Positions 41,825-49,188 of a stretch of 49,188 bases of DNA are shown here, piece after piece (within the stretch, counting starts at the first letter, position 1; each line of letters starts with the position of its first letter). A program made the translations under genes and the position numbers. Under the pieces are notes generated by a model that worked only from the letters and a program-made list of their open reading frames with translations, did not search any database and was not told the origin of the DNA. Source of the stretch: an uncultured Lysobacteraceae bacterium (GTDB lineage: Bacteria > Pseudomonadota > Gammaproteobacteria > Xanthomonadales > Xanthomonadaceae); assembly GCA_902825775.1 (NCBI GenBank), contig CADECF010000018.1, positions 1-49,188 of the forward strand. The letters are read 5' to 3'.

Positions 41825-43533
41825 TTTCCGAGCAGGCATCGCATTACGCACGCATGTTCGTGCCCAAGCTCTATACCGTGCTGCGCCAGGGTTACGGTTG
41901 GAACGACTTGCACGCCGATGCGATTGCCGGGTTGACCGTCGCCATCGTCGCGCTACCGCTGGCCATGGCGTTGGCGATCGCCAGCGGCACCACGCCGGAG
42001 AAAGGGCTGTATACGGCGATCGTCGCCGGTTTCCTGATTTCGGCGTTCGGCGGCTCGCGCGTGCAGATCGGCGGGCCCACGGCCGCCTTCATTCCGGTCG
42101 TGTTCGTCGTGATCCAGAAGTTCGGCTTCGGCGGTCTGATCCTTTGCACCCTGCTCGCCGGACTGATGCTGATCGGCGCCGGCTTGCTGCGCCTGGGCAC
42201 GCTGATGAAATACATGCCGCAACCGGTGATCACCGGATTCACCGCGGGCATCGCAGTCAGCATCTTCTCCAGCCAGGTCAAGGACCTGCTCGGCCTGCAA
42301 ATGGAAACCGTGCCGGCGGAATTTTTCCCGCGATGGGCGGCGTACGCTCAACACATCGCCAGCTCGCGGCCTGCAGCCGTGGCGCTGGCGGTGCTCGGCC
42401 TGGCCGTCATCGTCGGGCTGCGCCGCTGGAAGCCGAATTGGCCCGGGTTCCTGATCGCCCTGGTGATCTGCACCATCGTAGGCGTCGGTTTCGCGATGCC
42501 GGCCGAAACCATCGGCAGCCGCTTCGGCAATCTGCCCTCGTCGCTTCCGATCTTCGAATTTCCGCATATCCCGTTCGAACGTACTTTCGAATTGCTGCCG
42601 AGCTCTTTCACCATCGCCTTCCTGGCCGGCGTCGAATCGTTGCTGTCGGCGGTCGTGGCCGACGGCATGATCGGCGGACGCCACCGCTCCAACGGCGAAC
42701 TGGTGGCGCAAGGCGTGGCCAACGTCGGCTCGGCGCTGTTCGGCGGCCTGCCGGCGACCGGTGCCATCGCGCGCACCGCGACCAACGTGCGCGCCGGCGC
42801 GCGCTCGCCGGTGGCAGGCATGCTCCACGCAGCGTTTCTGCTGCTCTTCATGCTGCTCCTGGCGCCGCTGATGCATTACGTGCCGCTGGCGGCCCTCGCG
42901 GCGGTGCTGGTGGTGGTGGCCTGGAACATGAGCGAATACCAGCATTTCCGCCACACGCTGTCGGCGCCTAAAGGCGACCGGCTGGTATTGCTGCTGACGT
43001 TCTTTCTTACGGTGTTCTTCGATCTGACCGTGGCGATCGAAGCGGGCATCGTGGTCGCCGCCTTCGTCTTCATGTTCCGTATGGCCGAAGCGGTCGAAGT
43101 GAGTTCCGGCGTGCGCCTGCTCGACGAGAACGGCAGCGAAGAAAATCCGGCCAGCGGCGCCGATGCCGATCAGCGCGCGTTGCTGCCCAAAGGCGTCGAA
43201 GTCTTCCAGATCAATGGTCCACTCTTCTTCGGCGCATCCAATCGCCTGGACAACCTGCTCGACCAATTCTTCTCGCCGCCCAAAGTGTTCATCCTGCGCA
43301 TGCGGCTGGTGCCGATCGTCGATGCCAGCGGCGTGCACGCCCTGAAGACCCTGGCCGACCGCTGCCACCGGCGCGGCATCGTCCTGATCGTCTCCGGCCT
43401 GCAGCCGCAGCCGAAACGAGTGATCGCGGACATGCATCTGGACGAACGCGACGGCCAACTGCATTTCGCCCCGGACTATCCCGGCGCGTTGCGGCTGGCT
43501 GCGTCCATCGTCGACCAGTCCCCGCCGCCTTAA
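41821..43533 (+). CDS. SulP family inorganic anion transporter
   Basis: 570-aa SLC26/SulP protein. It has a membrane domain of roughly 10-14 helices (about residues 25-420), including GLTVAIVALPLAMALAIASG, GPTAAFIPVVFVV and ATGAIARTATNVRAGARSP, and a C-terminal STAS domain (about 445-560, with LVPIVDASGVHALKTL). Substrates of the family include sulfate, bicarbonate and dicarboxylates; the sequence alone does not decide. The GTG start lies within the regulator's stop. thiD follows 15 bp downstream, so the transcript may continue. Confidence 0.92.
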   Translation: MISEQASHYARMFVPKLYTVLRQGYGWNDLHADAIAGLTVAIVALPLAMALAIASGTTPEKGLYTAIVAGFLISAFGGSRVQIGGPTAAFIPVVFVVIQKFGFGGLILCTLLAGLMLIGAGLLRLGTLMKYMPQPVITGFTAGIAVSIFSSQVKDLLGLQMETVPAEFFPRWAAYAQHIASSRPAAVALAVLGLAVIVGLRRWKPNWPGFLIALVICTIVGVGFAMPAETIGSRFGNLPSSLPIFEFPHIPFERTFELLPSSFTIAFLAGVESLLSAVVADGMIGGRHRSNGELVAQGVANVGSALFGGLPATGAIARTATNVRAGARSPVAGMLHAAFLLLFMLLLAPLMHYVPLAALAAVLVVVAWNMSEYQHFRHTLSAPKGDRLVLLLTFFLTVFFDLTVAIEAGIVVAAFVFMFRMAEAVEVSSGVRLLDENGSEENPASGADADQRALLPKGVEVFQINGPLFFGASNRLDNLLDQFFSPPKVFILRMRLVPIVDASGVHALKTLADRCHRRGIVLIVSGLQPQPKRVIADMHLDERDGQLHFAPDYPGALRLAASIVDQSPPP

Positions 43534-43548
43534 CGCACAATAGCGGAC

Positions 43549-44361
43549 ATGGCCGACCGCTCCCGCACCGTTTCCGCCCTGACCATCGCCGGCTCCGATT
43601 CCGGCGGCGGCGCCGGCATCCAAGCCGACTTGAAGACGTTCGCCGCGCACGGCGTGCATGGTTTGAGCGCGATCGCGGCGCTGACCGCGCAGCACACGCG
43701 AGGCGTGGCGGCCGTGCATGTGCCGCCGGCGGGCTTTCTGCGCGCGCAGATCGATGCCTGCTTCGACGATTTCCAGATCGGCGCGGTGAAACTGGGCATG
43801 CTGGCCAATGCCGAAGTCATCGCCGCGGTCGCCGGCGCATTGCGTACGCATCGGCCGGCTTTCGTGGTGCTCGACCCCGTGATGGTGGCGACGTCCGGCG
43901 CGCGCCTGCTCGAACCCGAAGCCCTGCAAGCGCTGCGCGAACGGCTGCTGCCGTTGGCCAGTATCGTCACCCCCAATCTGCCCGAAGCCGAGCTGCTGCT
44001 CGGCCGCCCAATCGCCGACCTCGAGGGGATGCGCGCAGCAGCGGCGGAATTGCTCGGCATGGGCGCGCAGACGGTGCTGTTGAAGGGCGGGCATCTGATC
44101 GACGACGGCGACGTGATCGACGTATTCGCCGACGCGGACGGCTTGCGCGAGATCGCGCACCCGCGTCTGCGCATCGAAGCGCACGGCACCGGCTGCACGC
44201 TGGCTTCGGCGATCGCCGCCGATTTGTGTCTGGGCCTCACCGTCGCCGAAGCCTGCGACGCGGCGACCGATTACGTGCACCGTGCCCTACGCCAAGGTTA
44301 TCGGCCCGGCCTGGGCGATATAGTCGTGCTCGACCATTTCGGTTCGGCAAGGACGCAATGA
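43549..44361 (+). CDS. thiD: Hydroxymethylpyrimidine/phosphomethylpyrimidine kinase
   Basis: 270-aa ribokinase-fold enzyme phosphorylating HMP and HMP-P for thiamine synthesis. Signatures are LTIAGSDSGGGAGIQADLKTF, VVLDPVMVATSGARLL, TPNLPEAELLLG and the catalytic EAHGTGCTLASAIAA. The length is typical. No TPP riboswitch is visible in the 15-bp gap before it. Its TGA overlaps the next ATG by 4 bp (ATGA), coupling it to the hydrolase gene. Confidence 0.95.
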   Translation: MADRSRTVSALTIAGSDSGGGAGIQADLKTFAAHGVHGLSAIAALTAQHTRGVAAVHVPPAGFLRAQIDACFDDFQIGAVKLGMLANAEVIAAVAGALRTHRPAFVVLDPVMVATSGARLLEPEALQALRERLLPLASIVTPNLPEAELLLGRPIADLEGMRAAAAELLGMGAQTVLLKGGHLIDDGDVIDVFADADGLREIAHPRLRIEAHGTGCTLASAIAADLCLGLTVAEACDAATDYVHRALRQGYRPGLGDIVVLDHFGSARTQ

Positions 44362-45203
44362 CGATACAAGCCCGAGACCTTGCCGTCGTCGCCGACGACG
44401 GACACGCCTGGACATTGCTCGCACGCATCCCGGAACACGCGCGGGCATCGCTGCTATGGCTGCCGGCGCTCGGCGTCGCGGCCAAGCACTACTTGCCTTT
44501 CGCCGACGCATTGGCCGCGCGCGGCATAGCGGTGTTCCTGCACGAAATGCGCGGCAACGGTTCGAGCACGCTGCGTCCCGACCGGCAACACGATTGGGGC
44601 TATCGCGAATTGCTGCTGCAGGACCTGCCAGCCAGCGAAGCCGCAGTGGCGCGAACGATGGCCGACACGCCGCGCCTCATCGGCGGCCACAGCCTGGGCG
44701 GACAATTGGCCTGCTGCCGTCTCGGCCTCGCGCCCGAGACCGCGCAAGGCCTGTGGCTGGTGGCGAGCGGTTCGCCGTATTGGCGTGCGTTCCCGGCGCG
44801 CAACCGGCTGTGGCTGCCGCTGGCTTATCGCTTCCTGCCCTGGCTGGCGCGATTGCGCGGCACGCTGCCGGGCCGGCTGATCGGTTTCGGCGGCAACGAG
44901 GCGCGCGGCGTGATCCGCGATTGGGCGCGCACGGGTTTGTCGGGGCGATATGCGGGCAAGGGCATCGATACCGATCTGGAAGCGGCCATGTCGCGCGTGC
45001 GAGTTCCCATCCACGGGCTAACGCTCACCGACGATTGGCTGGGCCCGGCATCCTCGTTGCGTTTCTTGCTGTCCAAGCTGCCGCTGTCGCGTGCGCGGAT
45101 CGACCTGCTCGGCGTGGGCGAGTTGAATACCGGCGCCGATCACTTTTCGTGGATGAAACGGCCCGAGGCTGTCGCTGCCGCGCTCGCTGAAGGCAACCTG
45201 TAG
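44358..45203 (+). CDS. Alpha/beta fold hydrolase
   Basis: 281-aa cytoplasmic alpha/beta hydrolase with GGHSLGGQL (nucleophile Ser112) and a preceding oxyanion region (LPALGVAAKHY). An Asp-containing LTLTDDWLGP segment and a late His in TGADHFSW complete a likely triad. The HEMRGNGSS stretch resembles esterases and lipase-like proteins. The substrate is unknown. It starts inside the thiD stop (ATGA), an unusual pairing that could be merely compact organisation. Confidence 0.83.
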   Translation: MTIQARDLAVVADDGHAWTLLARIPEHARASLLWLPALGVAAKHYLPFADALAARGIAVFLHEMRGNGSSTLRPDRQHDWGYRELLLQDLPASEAAVARTMADTPRLIGGHSLGGQLACCRLGLAPETAQGLWLVASGSPYWRAFPARNRLWLPLAYRFLPWLARLRGTLPGRLIGFGGNEARGVIRDWARTGLSGRYAGKGIDTDLEAAMSRVRVPIHGLTLTDDWLGPASSLRFLLSKLPLSRARIDLLGVGELNTGADHFSWMKRPEAVAAALAEGNL

Positions 45204-45214
45204 TCGGTAGCGCT

Positions 45215-45301
45215 GCTCTTGTGGGAGCGGCTTCAGCCGCGAGCTTTCCGACCCGCCGAAAGGGATCAAGAGCTCGCGGCTGAAGCCGCTCCCACAAGAG
45301 C
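45215..45301. repeat. REP-like inverted repeat, locus 13
   Basis: Near-perfect inverted arm pair around a 22-nt loop, lying between two hydrolase genes. Confidence 0.92.
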
Positions 45302-45372
45302 ACGGCCGCAACCGCGCGGCGCCAACACGTATCCCTCTCATGAAGCTTTCAAGCCATGAAAGGAGACTCCGC

Positions 45373-46500
45373 ATGATCGCTTGCATACGCACAATCATTG
45401 TCACGGCGCTGCTGGCAACGGCATCGACCGGCGCGATCGCGGCCGACAACACCGACGGCCTGCGCCAAGCGGCTCGCATCATCGGCGACGCGCAGAAGAT
45501 AGTCGGCGAAGACGGTATCGAAACCACCGAGCAGATAATGCTGGGCGGCATACCGCAGACGATCAATATCCGCGGCCGCCATCGCGACAATCCCATCCTG
45601 CTGGTGCTGCACGGCGGCCCCGGGCTGACCATGATGCCGGTGTCGCATCTGTATCTGCGGCCGTGGGAAGAATTCTTCACCGTCGTGCAATGGGACCAGC
45701 GCGGCGCGGGCAGGACTTATGCCGCGAACGATCCGGAAAAGATCTCGCCGACGATGACCGTGGAGCGGATGCTCGGCGATGCGGAAGAACTGGCCGCATA
45801 CCTGCGCAAGCATTATGCGAGGGACAAGATCGTGTTGCTCGGCCATTCCTGGGGCACGGTGCTCGGCACGCGGCTCGCGCAGAAGCATCCGGAATGGTTC
45901 TACGCCTACGTGGGCGTAAGCCAGCTGGTCGATTTTCACGAGAACGAGAAGCTGGGTTACGCAGCAGTGCTGCACTGGGCGCGGTCGCAAGGCAATGCCG
46001 AAGCCATCCGCGAATTGGAAAGCATCGCGCCCTACCCGCCCGATCCGGCGAAGGCATCGGTGGCCGAACAGCGGAAAATCCTCGATCTGCAGCGCAAATG
46101 GTTGACCCAGGCCGGCGGCTACCTGTGGGAACGCACCAGCGATCGCTACGGCGATGTCGCGAGCTTGAATCCCGACTATTCGCCCAGCGATCTGGAGGCT
46201 TGGGGCAAAGGCCTGGATTTCAGTTTGAGCGCGCTCTGGCCGCAGATCACGCCGGTCAATTTCATGCAGTCCACGAAATTCGACTGCCCGGTCGTGCTGA
46301 TGCATGGCCGGCACGATTTGAATACGTCGGCGCAACTGGCGGGGCGCTGGTTCGAAAAAATCCAGGCGCCGTCGAAGACGATGGTGTGGTTCGACTATTC
46401 GGGCCACATGATCTTCGAGGAAGAGCCCGGCCGCTTTCTGTTGAGTTTGGTGCGTGATGTTCTGCCGTTGACGAGGTCCAGCGCGCAACCGGCGCACTAG
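45373..46500 (+). CDS. Exported alpha/beta hydrolase, proline iminopeptidase-like
   Basis: 375-aa exported protein with a signal peptide (about 1-24, ending AIAAD). The alpha/beta hydrolase core has the oxyanion motif HGGPG (80-84), VVQWDQRGAGRT and LLGHSWGTVLGT (nucleophile Ser159). Acid and His candidates are in MHGRHDLNT and DYSGHMIFEE. HGGPG and DQRGAGRT are typical of proline iminopeptidases and related hydrolases. The substrate is not defined. AGGAG at 45361-45365 sets the ATG at 45373; a longer start at 45340 is rejected. Confidence 0.87.
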   Translation: MIACIRTIIVTALLATASTGAIAADNTDGLRQAARIIGDAQKIVGEDGIETTEQIMLGGIPQTINIRGRHRDNPILLVLHGGPGLTMMPVSHLYLRPWEEFFTVVQWDQRGAGRTYAANDPEKISPTMTVERMLGDAEELAAYLRKHYARDKIVLLGHSWGTVLGTRLAQKHPEWFYAYVGVSQLVDFHENEKLGYAAVLHWARSQGNAEAIRELESIAPYPPDPAKASVAEQRKILDLQRKWLTQAGGYLWERTSDRYGDVASLNPDYSPSDLEAWGKGLDFSLSALWPQITPVNFMQSTKFDCPVVLMHGRHDLNTSAQLAGRWFEKIQAPSKTMVWFDYSGHMIFEEEPGRFLLSLVRDVLPLTRSSAQPAH

Positions 46501-46506
46501 CTTCGC

Positions 46507-46602
46507 GTTTGTAGGAGCGGCTTCAGCCGCGAGCTCTTCGGCTTGCTGCAAAAAATACCCGAGACGTGGAAGAGCTCGCGGCTGAAGCCGCTCCCACAAA
46601 TG
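46507..46602. repeat. REP-like inverted repeat, locus 14
   Basis: Inverted arm pair around a loop of about 34 nt, after the hydrolase gene and just before the tRNA-Arg terminator. Confidence 0.92.
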
Positions 46603-46611
46603 CTTGCCACA

Positions 46612-46645
46612 AAGAAAAAAGGCCGGCGATCGCTCGCTGGCCTTG
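46612..46645 (-). terminator. Intrinsic terminator after tRNA-Arg
   Basis: On the minus strand, a stem of AGGCC and GCGA with TCGC and GGCCT (one mismatch) around GCGA is followed by TTTTTTCTTT. It is correctly placed about 10 nt after the tRNA-Arg CCA. Confidence 0.88.
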
Positions 46646-46655
46646 TTTCTTTGGA

Positions 46656-46732
46656 TGGCGCGCCCGGAGAGATTCGAACTCCCGACCCCCAAGTTCGTAG
46701 CCTGGTGCTCTATCCAGCTGAGCTACGGGCGC
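46656..46732 (-). tRNA. tRNA-Arg (anticodon ACG)
   Basis: 77-nt cloverleaf with encoded CCA. The acceptor stem is GCGCCCG with CGGGCGC. The anticodon stem is CCAGG/CTTGG, with loop CTACGAA and anticodon ACG (read as ICG). The TAGCTCAGCTGGATAGAGCA D arm and the GGGAGTTCGAATCTCTC T arm are typical. It follows csrA and tRNA-Ser, as in E. coli and many gammaproteobacteria. Confidence 0.97.
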
Positions 46733-46741
46733 AGAAGTGGA

Positions 46742-46771
46742 ATTGTGCCGAATTGGACCGGCATCGGTCAA
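46742..46771 (-). promoter_or_regulatory. Candidate promoter for tRNA-Arg
   Basis: On the minus strand, TTGACC (46771 to 46766), 18 bp, then CACAAT (46747 to 46742). It would start transcription 2-3 nt before the tRNA, so tRNA-Arg could be expressed independently of csrA. Confidence 0.5.
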
Positions 46772-46812
46772 TTCTTTTGGCACGCATTGCCAGCATTACT
46801 GGCGTGCAGAAC

Positions 46813-46828
46813 TGGCGGAGACTGAGGG
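46813..46828 (-). repeat. 16-bp partial copy of the tRNA-Ser 3' end
   Basis: TGGCGGAGACTGAGGG here is identical to the 3' end of tRNA-Ser including its CCA (46924-46939), then diverges. The interval between them contains GC-rich hairpins but no gene. It may be a leftover att-like site or a gene-conversion fragment. Confidence 0.7.
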
Positions 46829-46923
46829 GTGAGGTTGGGGCGCTTGCGAGCCCCGGCTCGCGCCCCTGCCGAACGCCTTAGCGCAAGCTAAGGCAGGAAA
46901 TCCCTGAGTCGACACTTTAAACG

Positions 46924-47016
46924 TGGCGGAGACTGAGGGATTCGAACCCTCGATGGAGCTTTTGACCCCATACTCCCTTAGCAGGGGAGCCCCTTCGGCC
47001 TCTCGGGCAAGTCTCC
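46924..47016 (-). tRNA. tRNA-Ser (anticodon GCT)
   Basis: 93-nt class II tRNA with a long variable arm and encoded CCA. The acceptor stem is GGAGACT with AGTCTCC. The anticodon stem is CTCCC/GGGAG, with loop CTGCTAA and anticodon GCT. The variable arm and the GAGGGTTCGAATCCCTC T arm fit. It lies about 50 bp after csrA on the same strand. Confidence 0.97.
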
Positions 47017-47067
47017 GGGTTTCACCGCGAGCCGGCGAAGGCTCGCGAAGGCCGCAAGGATACCGGT

Positions 47068-47298
47068 TCAGCCGGCCTGCGGTAAACCTTGCAGGGGCTG
47101 AGGCTCGGCATCGGGCTCGGGTTTGACGTGGTCGTCGCCGCGCTGGATGCGCTGATAGATCTCTTCGCGATGCACTGCGACGTCCTTGGGCGCGGTAATG
47201 CCGATGCGCACCTGATTCCCCTTCACGCCGAGGACGGTCACGGTGACCGAATCTCCGATCATGAGGGTTTCGCCAACACGGCGGGTCAAAATCAACAT
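47068..47298 (-). CDS. csrA: Carbon storage regulator CsrA
   Basis: 76-aa global RNA-binding regulator that blocks ribosome access at GGA motifs. The core [20 protein letters not shown] is canonical, with the key RNA-contact residues Leu4, Arg6 and Arg44 (VHREEIY). The C-terminal tail after residue about 55 (Pro/Asp/Glu-rich, ending PLQGLPQAG) is longer than in E. coli (61 aa) and likely disordered. The ATG at 47298 gives the standard N-terminus. It lies between alaS and tRNA-Ser as in many gammaproteobacteria. Confidence 0.97.
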   Translation of the reverse strand: MLILTRRVGETLMIGDSVTVTVLGVKGNQVRIGITAPKDVAVHREEIYQRIQRGDDHVKPEPDAEPQPLQGLPQAG

Positions 47299-47362
47299 AA
47301 GAGGAAATCTCCGTAAGCCTGCAGCCAATCCGCAGGCGAGACGTTTTCGCTTTTTATTCGAA

Positions 47363-47390
47363 CTAATAGAAAACGCTTACAACTGTTCAA
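47363..47390 (-). promoter_or_regulatory. Candidate sigma70 promoter for csrA
   Basis: On the minus strand, TTGAAC (47390 to 47385), 16 bp, then TATTAG (47368 to 47363), in an AT-rich patch. It predicts a leader of about 58 nt before csrA, long enough to be a CsrA self-regulation target; it includes the ribosome site. Confidence 0.55.
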
Positions 47391-47451
47391 AAACGTTAAG
47401 CATCATACAAACCGGCCTTCACGCCCGACAAGGACTAAAGTCATGCCCGAT

Positions 47452-49188
47452 TCAGCGCAGGCGCTCGGCGACCCAGTCGCGGACCCCGGCTAGGGCTGTC
47501 GCCAGGGCGGGTACATCGTCTCCGCCGCCCTGCGCCAGGTCGGGGCGGCCGCCGCCTTTGCCGCCGATCTGACCGGCGACATGCGATAGGAGTTCCCCCG
47601 CCTTGACCTTGCCGGCGGCGCTGCCGCTGACGCCGGCGACCAGCGCTGCCTTGCCGTCGTTGGCGCCGGCCAGGACGATCACCGCATCGCCCAGCTGCTG
47701 CTTGAGGCGGTCGACCGCGTCGCGCAGCGCCTTAGCGTCGATGCCTTCCAGACGCGTGGCCAGCACGCGCACGCCGCCGACCTCCACGGCCGCGCCGGCC
47801 AGGTCCAACGTGGCGCCGGAAGCGGCCTTGGCCTTGAGGGTTTCGAGCTCGCGCTCGAGCTTCTTCTGCCGCTCGGTGATCTGGCGGATCTTGTCGACCA
47901 CGTCCTGGGCGCTGCCGCCCAGCAACTGCGCGGCTTCGTCCAGGCGGCGCTCTTCCTCGTCGATGTAGTCCAGCGCGCCCTGCCCGGTAACGGCTTCGAT
48001 GCGTCGCACGCCCGCCGAGACGCCGCCTTCGGAAACGATTTTGAACAGGCCGATGTCGCCGGTGCGGCCGACATGGGTGCCGCCGCACAATTCGGTCGAG
48101 GTGTCGCCCATGCGCAACACGCGCACGCGCTCGCCGTATTTTTCGCCGAACAGCGCCATGGCGCCGAAGTCCAGCGCTTCCTGCATGCCCATGTGCTGCA
48201 CTTCGGCCGCATGGTTGCGGCGGATCTCGGCGTTTACCCGGCGTTCGATTTCGGCCAGTTCCTGCGCGGTGAGCGGCTGGAAATGGGAGAAGTCGAAACG
48301 CAGGCGATCCGGCGCCACCAACGAACCTTTCTGTGCGACATGCGTGCCCAGCACGCCGCGCAGGGCCGCATGCAGCAGATGCGTGGCCGAATGGTTGAGC
48401 ACGGTGGCCGCGCGGCGTGCGGCGTCGACCGAGGCCACCACATGGTCGCCGCGGCGCAGCGTGCCGGCCTGCAGGCGCCCGACGTGGCCGTGGAACTGGC
48501 CGGCGAGTTTGAGCGTATCGCCCACGACGAAGCGCACGCCCTTTTCGTCCAGCTCGCCAGTGTCGCCGACCTGGCCGCCGCTTTCGGCGTAGAACGGCGT
48601 GCGGTCGAGGATGACGATGGCTTCGTCGCCGGCTTCGATGGCTTCGACGCCGCGGCCCTCCTTCAGCAACGCCACGACTTCCAGACCGCCCGCGGTAAGC
48701 GAGTCGTAACCCAGGAATTGCGTCGGCTTGAGTTGCGCGACCAGCTCGGCCGGCAGCGTCACGCCGCCGGCGAATTTGCCCGAGGCGCGCGCAGTTTCGC
48801 GTTGCTGCGCCATCGCCGCGTCGAAGCCGGCCATGTCCACGCTGAGCCCGCGCTCGCGCGCGATGTCGGCGGTCAGGTCGACCGGGAACCCGTACGTGTC
48901 GTACAGGCGGAACGCGTCCGCGCCGGGGATCACATCCTGGCTGCGCATCGCGACGTCTTCGAAGATGCGCATACCCGAATCGAGCGTTTCGGCGAATCGC
49001 TCCTCTTCGGCTTTCAATGCGCGTTCGACGAGTTCGCGTTTGGCAGTCAGCTCGGGGTACGCCTCTCCCATCGTCTGGTCTAGCGTGCCGACCAGCTTGT
49101 GGAAGAACGGTTCGCGCACGCCCAGCATCCAGCCGTGGCGCAAGGCGCGGCGGATGATCCGGCGCAGCACGTAGCCGCGGCCTTCGTT
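47452..49188 (-). CDS. alaS: Alanyl-tRNA synthetase (partial, N-terminus beyond window)
   Basis: The visible 578 residues, about two thirds of a normal AlaRS of roughly 875 aa, are open to the right edge, where the frame reads NEGRGYVLRRIIRRALRHGW of the class II tRNA-recognition region. Present are the editing domain with HSATHLLHAALR and the CGGTH zinc/editing motif, and the C-Ala oligomerisation domain near the end (GGSGGRPDLAQGGG-like, read here as KGGGRPDLAQGGGDD). Nothing in the visible part is broken. csrA follows 153 bp downstream, with its own promoter candidate in the gap. Confidence 0.96.
   Translation of the reverse strand, partial: NEGRGYVLRRIIRRALRHGWMLGVREPFFHKLVGTLDQTMGEAYPELTAKRELVERALKAEEERFAETLDSGMRIFEDVAMRSQDVIPGADAFRLYDTYGFPVDLTADIARERGLSVDMAGFDAAMAQQRETARASGKFAGGVTLPAELVAQLKPTQFLGYDSLTAGGLEVVALLKEGRGVEAIEAGDEAIVILDRTPFYAESGGQVGDTGELDEKGVRFVVGDTLKLAGQFHGHVGRLQAGTLRRGDHVVASVDAARRAATVLNHSATHLLHAALRGVLGTHVAQKGSLVAPDRLRFDFSHFQPLTAQELAEIERRVNAEIRRNHAAEVQHMGMQEALDFGAMALFGEKYGERVRVLRMGDTSTELCGGTHVGRTGDIGLFKIVSEGGVSAGVRRIEAVTGQGALDYIDEEERRLDEAAQLLGGSAQDVVDKIRQITERQKKLERELETLKAKAASGATLDLAGAAVEVGGVRVLATRLEGIDAKALRDAVDRLKQQLGDAVIVLAGANDGKAALVAGVSGSAAGKVKAGELLSHVAGQIGGKGGGRPDLAQGGGDDVPALATALAGVRDWVAERLR

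Noticed and set aside
43534-43548. A TPP riboswitch upstream of thiD
   Set aside because: The gap to the previous gene is only 15 bp and contains no THI-box-like sequence.
41953-44280. A 775-codon open frame antisense to the SulP gene and thiD
   Set aside because: The composition (His/Gln/Arg/Asp-rich) is that of an antisense shadow; both sense genes carry family motifs throughout.
1742-46602. The regularly occurring GCGGCTTCAGCCGC repeats as a CRISPR array
   Set aside because: Copies are kilobases apart, palindromic and inverted rather than short direct repeats with uniform spacers, and no cas genes are present.

Overview
The window is about 49 kb of GC-rich, densely coded chromosome. Gene content and order point to a gammaproteobacterium of the Xanthomonadaceae (Lysobacteraceae), most likely a Lysobacter-like genus; this is inferred from synteny and protein character, not from a database search. 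Supporting blocks are alaS-csrA-tRNA-Ser(GCT)-tRNA-Arg(ACG), pcnB-folK-panB-panC-panD-pgi, queG divergent from nnr-tsaE-amiC-mutL, and bamC/dapA divergent from gcvR-bcp. I see no prophage, intact insertion sequence, CRISPR array or classical defence island. It is an ordinary core-genome stretch heavily peppered with small dispersed palindromic repeats.

Layout. 0-8.2 kb: prmB divergent from a Sco-type copper protein, psd, a small secreted DUF6289-like protein, a sugar-methyltransferase-like protein, a LysM lytic transglycosylase, a HerA-like ATPase, an NlpE-like lipoprotein and greB. 8.2-14.1 kb: an iron-permease-family membrane protein, a Tat-exported molybdopterin oxidoreductase with its cytochrome b, rimO, a secreted protein, a dienelactone hydrolase and a HIT protein. 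14.2-18 kb: two more DUF6289-like genes around a broken copy of the dcd 3' end, then dcd, mrp and a DUF2147 protein. 18-30 kb: metG, an RnfB-like ferredoxin, a TraB/GumN protein, a DUF1684 lipoprotein, mutL, amiC, tsaE, nnr and queG. 29.6-35.7 kb: pgi, panD, panC, panB, folK and pcnB, all on the minus strand. 35.8-41.4 kb: tRNA-Glu(CTC), fdxA, a small membrane protein, two BamC-like lipoproteins, dapA, gcvR, bcp and a PIN-PhoH ATPase. 41.5-46.5 kb: an XRE regulator with a SulP transporter, thiD and two alpha/beta hydrolases. 46.6-49.2 kb: tRNA-Arg, tRNA-Ser, csrA and the 3' two thirds of alaS, which runs off the right edge.

The most notable feature is a REP-like repeat family whose core is GCGGCTTCAGCCGC. 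It occurs at 14 loci, usually as two inverted arms around a variable loop. It interrupts otherwise compact operons, supplies the stop codon of folK, and one arm lies in frame inside metG, where it is translated as [10 protein letters not shown] in the linker before the C-terminal tRNA-binding domain. At least four other repeat types are also present. One of these supplies the stop codon of mrp.

Second, three small secreted proteins of one family (DUF6289-like) sit within 13 kb. One of them appears to have been duplicated together with the end of dcd, leaving a frameshifted dcd fragment at about 15.07-15.19 kb. Other points worth attention are two tandem single-domain BamC-like lipoproteins after dapA, a 22-bp divergent gap between nnr and queG whose candidate -10 elements would give leaderless mRNAs on both sides, and a 16-bp copy of the tRNA-Ser 3' end beside the real gene.
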